Below are positions 31,143-35,614 of a stretch of 35,614 nt of DNA, in pieces. Made by a program: the position numbers and the translations under genes. How positions within the stretch are numbered: position 1 is the stretch's first letter; each line of letters starts with the position of its first letter. Under the pieces are notes generated by a model that was not told where the DNA came from, searched no databases, and saw only the letters and a list, made by a program, of their open reading frames with translations. Origin of the DNA: an uncultured Flavobacterium sp. (lineage in GTDB: Bacteria; Bacteroidota; Bacteroidia; Flavobacteriales; Flavobacteriaceae). Location: NCBI GenBank assembly GCA_946479395.1, contig CAMLFV010000002.1, positions 1 to 35,614 of the forward strand, in the 5' to 3' direction.

Positions 31143-32570
31143 TTGGAACAAACAACAACAGACAACACCTTAAAGCGCGGGTTGTCTAACCGCCATATTC
31201 AGCTAATTGCGTTGGGTGGTGCTATTGGTACCGGCTTATTTTTAGGAATTGGACCGGCAGCCGTTTTAGCAGGACCATCGGTTATTTTTGGATATGCCTT
31301 TGCAGGAATCATCGCTTTTTTTATTATGCGTCAGTTGGGAGAAATGGTGGTAGAAGAGCCTGTTTCGGGATCTTTTTCGCATTTTGCCTATAAATATTGG
31401 GGTTCGTTTGCGGGTTATGCTTCGGGTTGGAATTATTGGATTTTGTATATTCTGGTTTCCATGTCTGAATTAACCGCCATTGGAATTTACGTACAATATT
31501 GGTGGCCCGAAATTCCTTTGTGGGCATCAAGCACTTTTTTCTTTTTGGCAATTACGGCGTTGAATTTAGGTTCAGTAAAAATGTTTGGCGAAGCCGAGTT
31601 TTGGTTCTCCATTATTAAAGTAGTTGCTATTGTTGCAATGATTGTTTTTGGAACGTATTTATTGATTTCGGGAACGGGCGGCGAACAAGCAAGTATATCA
31701 AACCTGACAAATAACGGCGGATTTTTCCCGAAAGGCTGGTTCGAAAAAACAGAAAGTGGTTATCAGGGATTATTGTCGGTTATGGCAATTATCATGTTTT
31801 CATTCGGAGGTTTGGAACTGATTGGAATTACAGCTGCCGAAGCCGAAAATCCGGAAAAAAACATTCCAAAAGCCACAAATCAGGTTATTTACCGAATTTT
31901 GATTTTCTATGTTGGAGCCTTAATCATCCTTTTTTCGCTTTCGCCTTGGGAAACCATCACCACAAAAACAAGTCCGTTTGTTACCGTTTTCGATAATTTA
32001 AAAGGAATGCATTTTAACTTTTTCGGAACCGATGTTTCTGCAACAAACCTAATTGCAAATGCCTTAAACTTAATTGTTTTAACGGCAGCCTTATCGGTTT
32101 ACAACTCATCGGTTTATAGCAATAGCCGTATGTTGTTTGGTTTGGCAGAACAAGGCAATGCACCTAAATTCTTGTTGAAGTTGAACAAAAGTTTTGTGCC
32201 AACGCGTGCCATCATCGTATCAAGTTGTTTTTCAGCAATAACTATTTTATTCAATTATTTCAAGCCAGATGAATCTTTTGAAGTTTTAATTTATTTGGTA
32301 GTTGCATGTCTAATTATCAATTGGATCATGATCTCGTTTACACATTTAAAATTCAGAAAAGCAAAAGATTTAGCCCGAATCAAAACGAAGTTCCCTTCTT
32401 TTATATATCCTGTTTCAAATTACATTTGTATTGTGTTTTTATTGGGAATTTTAGCAATTATGAGTATTACGGGTATGCACGTTTCGGTAATTTTAATTCC
32501 GGTTTGGTTGGTTATTCTGTTTGTAACTTATCAAATTGTTCAAAAAAACAAACAGCAGAAATTAATGTAA
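31143..32570 (+). CDS. Amino acid permease (APC superfamily, AAT family)
   Basis: This 475-residue protein has about 12 membrane segments. LSNRHIQLIALGGAIGTGLFLG near the N-terminus is the signature of the amino acid transporter (AAT) family, which includes GabP, AnsP, LysP and ProY; SFGGLELIGITAAEAENPEKNIPKA in the middle is equally typical. It should drive proton-coupled uptake of one or more amino acids; substrate unknown. The only plausible start is TTG at 31143, as no ATG lies between the upstream terminator and the conserved N-terminus. It is a single-gene unit. Confidence 0.92.
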   Translation: MEQTTTDNTLKRGLSNRHIQLIALGGAIGTGLFLGIGPAAVLAGPSVIFGYAFAGIIAFFIMRQLGEMVVEEPVSGSFSHFAYKYWGSFAGYASGWNYWILYILVSMSELTAIGIYVQYWWPEIPLWASSTFFFLAITALNLGSVKMFGEAEFWFSIIKVVAIVAMIVFGTYLLISGTGGEQASISNLTNNGGFFPKGWFEKTESGYQGLLSVMAIIMFSFGGLELIGITAAEAENPEKNIPKATNQVIYRILIFYVGALIILFSLSPWETITTKTSPFVTVFDNLKGMHFNFFGTDVSATNLIANALNLIVLTAALSVYNSSVYSNSRMLFGLAEQGNAPKFLLKLNKSFVPTRAIIVSSCFSAITILFNYFKPDESFEVLIYLVVACLIINWIMISFTHLKFRKAKDLARIKTKFPSFIYPVSNYICIVFLLGILAIMSITGMHVSVILIPVWLVILFVTYQIVQKNKQQKLM

Positions 32571-32625
32571 GTTAACGTGTATTGCCAAAGTATTTTATAA
32601 TTTTAAAGAAGAACATAAAACTAAA

Positions 32626-32910
32626 ATGGTTATGGAAATCAATCACAGAAAAGAAGAAACTAAAGGTGCTTTTATCGCAACTGAAAACGGAGCTAAAGCC
32701 GGTGAAATGACTTACAGTAAAGCGGGCGATACATTAATTATTATAGATCATACCGAAGTTGATCCCGCATTTGGTGGTCAAGGAGTTGGAAAAAAGATGG
32801 TTTTAGCAGCTGTTGATTTCGCTCGAGAAAACAACATTAAAATTCTGCCTTTATGTCCGTTTGCTAAAGCAGCATTCGATAAAGATACAACTATTCAAGA
32901 TGTACTTTAA
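32626..32910 (+). CDS. Small GNAT-like N-acetyltransferase (YidJ/GCN5-CG type)
   Basis: This 94-residue protein matches the short acetyltransferase type (Pfam Acetyltransf_CG). The conserved stretch IIDHTEVDPAFGGQGVGKKMV holds the acetyl-CoA-binding loop (GGQGVGK), and LPLCPFAKAAFDKD carries the Cys-Pro-Phe pattern usual in this family. It may start at 32626 or at the ATG six bases further. Human GTNAT-like relatives exist, but the substrate is unknown. A strong UUCG-loop terminator follows. Confidence 0.88.
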   Translation: MVMEINHRKEETKGAFIATENGAKAGEMTYSKAGDTLIIIDHTEVDPAFGGQGVGKKMVLAAVDFARENNIKILPLCPFAKAAFDKDTTIQDVL

Positions 32911-32927
32911 GCATTAAAAATATTTGA

Positions 32928-32952
32928 AAGCAGTTCTTCGGAACTGTTTTTT
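32928..32952 (+). terminator. Rho-independent terminator with TTCG tetraloop
   Basis: Stem CAGTTC (32931-32936) / GAACTG (32941-32946), extended by A-T and G-T pairs, loop TTCG, then TTTTTT. Confidence 0.88.
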
Positions 32953-32987
32953 GTTTATTCTCATTATATTTATAAAAATTTCAATAC

Positions 32988-34091
32988 ATGAAACAGCTTT
33001 TCTCTTCATTATTTATTTGTGCTTTCCTGATGCTTTCTTGTAAAAAGAATACTCCGGAAACCACTATCCAGCCAGAACAAAATCAAAAAACATTAAAATT
33101 AGAATTAGCCGAAGCACAAAAGATCATCGCGCTGCCATTAAATTGTTTAGAGGTTGAATATCCGAATAAATTGGGACAGGTTTTAAAATCATCAGAAGAA
33201 TTGAAATCACCTAAACAATTACGACCAATTTTTTACGGTTGTTTCGATTGGCATTCGTCGGCACATGGATATTGGTCGGTTGTAAAATTAGTAAAGCAGT
33301 TTCCGGAATTAGATCAAGACAAAACGATCGATCAGTTGCTTTCAAAGGTATTTACAGATGAAAATGTATCTATAGAAAAATCTTTTTTTGATCAACCACA
33401 CAACAAAACGTTTGAAAGAACCTATGGTTGGGCATGGTTTTTTAAGTTACAAGAAGAATTATATACCTGGAAAGACAACCCGAAAGCACAGCAATGGTAC
33501 AAAACATTGAAACCGCTAGAAAACGTTTTTGTTGAACGATATTTGGAATATCTGCCAAAATTAAATTACCCAATTAGAACCGGGACTCACGACAACACGG
33601 CTTTTGGAATGGCGTTGAGTTTGGAATATGCACAAACGGTTGGCAACACTAAATTAAAAGATGCGATTACCGCAAAAGCTAAAGAATTATACACGAACGA
33701 TGCCAACTGCCCGATTGCTTACGAACCAAGCGGTCACGACTTTTTATCACCTTGTTTGCAGGAAGCGTGGTTGATGAGTAAAGTGTTGCCACAAACCGAT
33801 TACAAGGCATGGTTACAGAAATTCTTGCCGCAATTGTTTGATAAGAATTTTGATTTAGAAGTTGGTAAAGTTTCCGACAGAACAGACGGACATTTGGTAC
33901 ATTTAGACGGATTGAACTTTAGCAGAGCAACTTGTTTGTTTGAAATTGCCAAAGTATTGCCTGAACTAAACCATTTAAAGCCTATTGCTGAAAAGCATTT
34001 TAATACTGCTTTTCCAAACATATCAAACGATGATTATATGGGAAGCCATTGGTTAGGAAGTTTTGCTTTGCAGGCTTTGGATGCGCAGTAA
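32988..34091 (+). CDS. DUF2891 lipoprotein
   Basis: This 367-residue protein has a lipoprotein signal (LMLSC, Cys18) and a DUF2891 domain covering most of the mature chain: RPIFYGCFDWHSSAHGYWSV, FERTYGWAWFFKLQEEL, PIRTGTHDNTAFGMALSLEY and PSGHDFLSPCLQEAWLM are all characteristic. The all-helical pattern with conserved Trp, His and Asp resembles an alpha/alpha toroid such as glycosidases use, but no activity is established for the family. It should sit in the outer or inner membrane facing the periplasm. It stands alone before the repeat-flanked GIY-YIG gene. Confidence 0.88.
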   Translation: MKQLFSSLFICAFLMLSCKKNTPETTIQPEQNQKTLKLELAEAQKIIALPLNCLEVEYPNKLGQVLKSSEELKSPKQLRPIFYGCFDWHSSAHGYWSVVKLVKQFPELDQDKTIDQLLSKVFTDENVSIEKSFFDQPHNKTFERTYGWAWFFKLQEELYTWKDNPKAQQWYKTLKPLENVFVERYLEYLPKLNYPIRTGTHDNTAFGMALSLEYAQTVGNTKLKDAITAKAKELYTNDANCPIAYEPSGHDFLSPCLQEAWLMSKVLPQTDYKAWLQKFLPQLFDKNFDLEVGKVSDRTDGHLVHLDGLNFSRATCLFEIAKVLPELNHLKPIAEKHFNTAFPNISNDDYMGSHWLGSFALQALDAQ

Positions 34092-34126
34092 GAAGTTTTA
34101 TTTGATGAAACAATTAAAGACTCGCT

Positions 34127-34508
34127 TGTCATCCCGACGAAGGAGGGATCTATATATTATCATTTAGAAAATCCCAATTAGGATTGAAATTTTCGATTAA
34201 TTGTATTTTCTTCTCTTTTCTCCATCCTTTTAGTTGTTTTTCACGAGCAATTCCTTGAGATATATCATGGAAGTGTTCAAAGTAGATTAAATAGAAACAT
34301 TTATATTTTGATGTAAAAGTATTGGTTTGACCATTTTTGTGCCAATACAATCGGTGTTTTAAATCATTAGTAACTCCAATGTATAAAACAGTTTTTGCTT
34401 TATTTGTCAGAATATAAACGTAATAATTGTGAGTCCCGAGTAGCTTATTCATATCAGCATAAATATAAAAAGATTTTTCGACTTCACTTCGTTTCGCTCA
34501 AAATGACA
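34127..34508. mobile_element. Repeat-bounded unit carrying a GIY-YIG gene
   Basis: The left end is TGTCATCCCGACGAAGGAGG followed by GATCT; the right end, read as reverse complement, is TGTCATTTTGAGCGAAACGA, continuing to a final AATCT-type word. The ends are therefore imperfect terminal inverted repeats of the TGTCAT type found without a gene at 18241-18348. The 382-base unit contains only the GIY-YIG gene, and lies between the DUF2891 gene and the metG terminator. Whether it moves as a unit is not shown. Confidence 0.55.
34150..34452 (-). CDS. Single-domain GIY-YIG endonuclease
   Basis: This 100-residue protein is essentially one GIY-YIG domain. YYVYIL (10-15) and LYIGVT (23-28) form the signature pair, with conserved Arg34 and His38 and the metal-ligand Glu71 in REKQLKGW. 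This is the short type (UvrC/YhbQ-like, COG2827) that is abundant in Bacteroidota. Both ends of the gene abut dispersed-repeat arms. In Neisseria, a related stand-alone GIY-YIG family (Ssn) is reported, from memory, to cut single-stranded DNA at short repeats near its gene; a similar link is possible here but not shown. All catalytic residues look intact. Confidence 0.9.
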   Translation of the reverse strand: MNKLLGTHNYYVYILTNKAKTVLYIGVTNDLKHRLYWHKNGQTNTFTSKYKCFYLIYFEHFHDISQGIAREKQLKGWRKEKKIQLIENFNPNWDFLNDNI

Positions 34509-34514
34509 ATATAT

Positions 34515-34548
34515 AACAAAAAAACGCAAACCATTCGGTTTGCGTTTT
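34515..34548 (-). terminator. Rho-independent terminator after metG
   Basis: Perfect 12-base arms 34521-34532 and 34537-34548 (AAAACGCAAACC/GGTTTGCGTTTT), loop ATTC; the minus-strand transcript then runs into T's (34520 downward). It lies 20 bases beyond the metG stop. Confidence 0.88.
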
Positions 34549-34568
34549 GTATTTATAAAATAAGGAAA

Positions 34569-35614
34569 TTAACCTATTGTTGCTCCGTTATAAACTCCGG
34601 CTTCATCAGGGTTTACAAACACCAATTTACCTTCTTTGGTTTCGGTTAGTAAAAGCATCCCTTCGCTGTTTACGCCTCGTAAAGCTCTTGGAGCTAAGTT
34701 TACTAAAACGGTAACTTGTTTGCCAATGACTTCTTCTGGTGTAAAATGTTCTGCAATTCCTGACACAATGGTACGCACATCGATACCTGTATCAACCTTT
34801 AAAACCAATAATTTGTTGGCTTTTGGCATTTTTTCTGCTTCAATGATTGTTCCTACACGTAAATCAATTTTTGCGAAATCTTCGAATTGTGTCGTTTCTT
34901 TTTGAGGTTCTGCCGTTTTTGCTTCGGCTGCATTTGCCAGTTTTGTAGCTTCCAATTTATCTATTTGTTTTTGAATTTCTTCGTCTTCAATTTTCGCAAA
35001 CAATAATTCTGCCTGACCAATTATGTGACCTGCCGCAATTAAGTCTGATGTTTCTGAAACTTTATTCCAAGCAATAGCATCAGCAATGTTCAACATGTTT
35101 TTAAGTTTCGCTGCCGAAAATGGTAAAAACGGTTCAGCCAAAGTAGATAACGCCGCAGCAATTTGCAATGCCACATACATTTGTGTTTTTACACGTTCTT
35201 CATCGGTTTTAATTAGTTTCCAAGGCTCTTCGTCAGCTAAATATTTATTTCCTAAACGTGCTACATTCATTAATTCGCCTAACGCTTCGCGGAAACGGTA
35301 ACGCTCAATCGAGCTTTCAATAACTGCCGGATACGCTTTTAATTCTGCCAACGTTTGTTCATCAACCTGATTAAAAGTATTTGGAGCAGGAATAATTCCG
35401 TTGTAATATTTATTGGTTAAAACCACCACACGGTTAATGAAATTCCCAAAAATAGCAACCAATTCGTTATTATTTCTAGCCTGGAAATCTTTCCATGTAA
35501 AGTCGTTATCTTTTGTTTCAGGTGCATTTGCCGTTAATGTATAACGCAATACATCTTGTTTTTCAGGAAAATCAACCAAATATTCATTCAACCAAACTGC
35601 CCAGTTTTTAGAAG
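34569..35614 (-). CDS. metG: Methionyl-tRNA synthetase, 3' part
   Basis: The frame is open to the window edge (SKNWAVWLNEY before the first TTG), so about the last 348 codons of a gene of roughly 690 are seen. Present are the end of the catalytic part (LRYTLTANAPETKDNDFTWK), the helical anticodon-binding domain (NNELVAIFGNFINRVVVLTN, EEPWKLIKTDEERVKTQMYV), an Ala/Glu-rich linker and the C-terminal EMAP-II/Trbp111-like tRNA-binding OB domain (FAKIDLRVGTIIEAEKMPKA). It charges tRNA-Met. The N-terminal catalytic HIGH and KMSKS motifs lie outside. Confidence 0.96.
   Translation of the reverse strand, partial: SKNWAVWLNEYLVDFPEKQDVLRYTLTANAPETKDNDFTWKDFQARNNNELVAIFGNFINRVVVLTNKYYNGIIPAPNTFNQVDEQTLAELKAYPAVIESSIERYRFREALGELMNVARLGNKYLADEEPWKLIKTDEERVKTQMYVALQIAAALSTLAEPFLPFSAAKLKNMLNIADAIAWNKVSETSDLIAAGHIIGQAELLFAKIEDEEIQKQIDKLEATKLANAAEAKTAEPQKETTQFEDFAKIDLRVGTIIEAEKMPKANKLLVLKVDTGIDVRTIVSGIAEHFTPEEVIGKQVTVLVNLAPRALRGVNSEGMLLLTETKEGKLVFVNPDEAGVYNGATIG

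Overview
The window looks like chromosomal DNA from a low-GC member of the Flavobacteriaceae (Bacteroidota), a Flavobacterium/Myroides-type organism. The main evidence is a GldH gliding lipoprotein directly after a RicT/PSP1 protein, many short lipoproteins, A-rich start regions without Shine-Dalgarno boxes, and sites resembling the Bacteroidota promoter (TTTG, about 20-23 bases, TAnnTTTG). I saw no rRNA, tRNA or CRISPR array.

Layout. 1-8163 is core housekeeping: the 3' part of ricT, gldH, a class A penicillin-binding protein, a two-subunit 3-oxoacid CoA-transferase, an AI-2E family permease and an RlmI-like rRNA methyltransferase. 8164-8695 is gene-poor and holds two terminators and what may be the tail of a dead gene. 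8696-9594 carries two tandem paralogous lipoproteins that converge on a GNAT/carbon-nitrogen hydrolase fusion whose natural start seems broken by one base. 11194-13627 (minus) is a tight five-gene operon of an XRE regulator, small membrane proteins and a zinc ribbon protein.

13719-23285 is the most system-like part. A YbjN-like protein, a PspA/IM30 protein, a DUF4177 protein, a YqiJ-like OB-fold membrane protein, a YqiK-type flotillin and a 1611-residue protein with a C-terminal AAA ATPase domain all lie on one strand. I read this as a membrane-surveillance or membrane-remodelling module. The XRE operon diverges from its first gene and could share control with it.

23286-25450 is an accessory patch. 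A Fic gene lies between two direct copies (about 45 bp) of the ATPase terminator. Next to it is a very AT-rich gene pair in which the first gene appears truncated by a one-base frameshift. From 25659 on the content is mixed: a short SSB, a VOC protein, an HDAC-family deacetylase, an unrecognised secreted protein, a CatA-like acetyltransferase coupled to a HAD hydrolase, small lipoproteins, an amino acid permease, a small GNAT protein, a DUF2891 lipoprotein, a single-domain GIY-YIG nuclease and the 3' part of metG.

A family of dispersed inverted repeats runs through the intergenic spaces, with ends CGTCA...TGACG or TGTCAT...ATGACA. One copy encloses the GIY-YIG gene; another has matching ends but no gene inside. 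This nuclease-plus-repeat pairing and the PspA/flotillin/giant ATPase locus are the two observations I would follow first.
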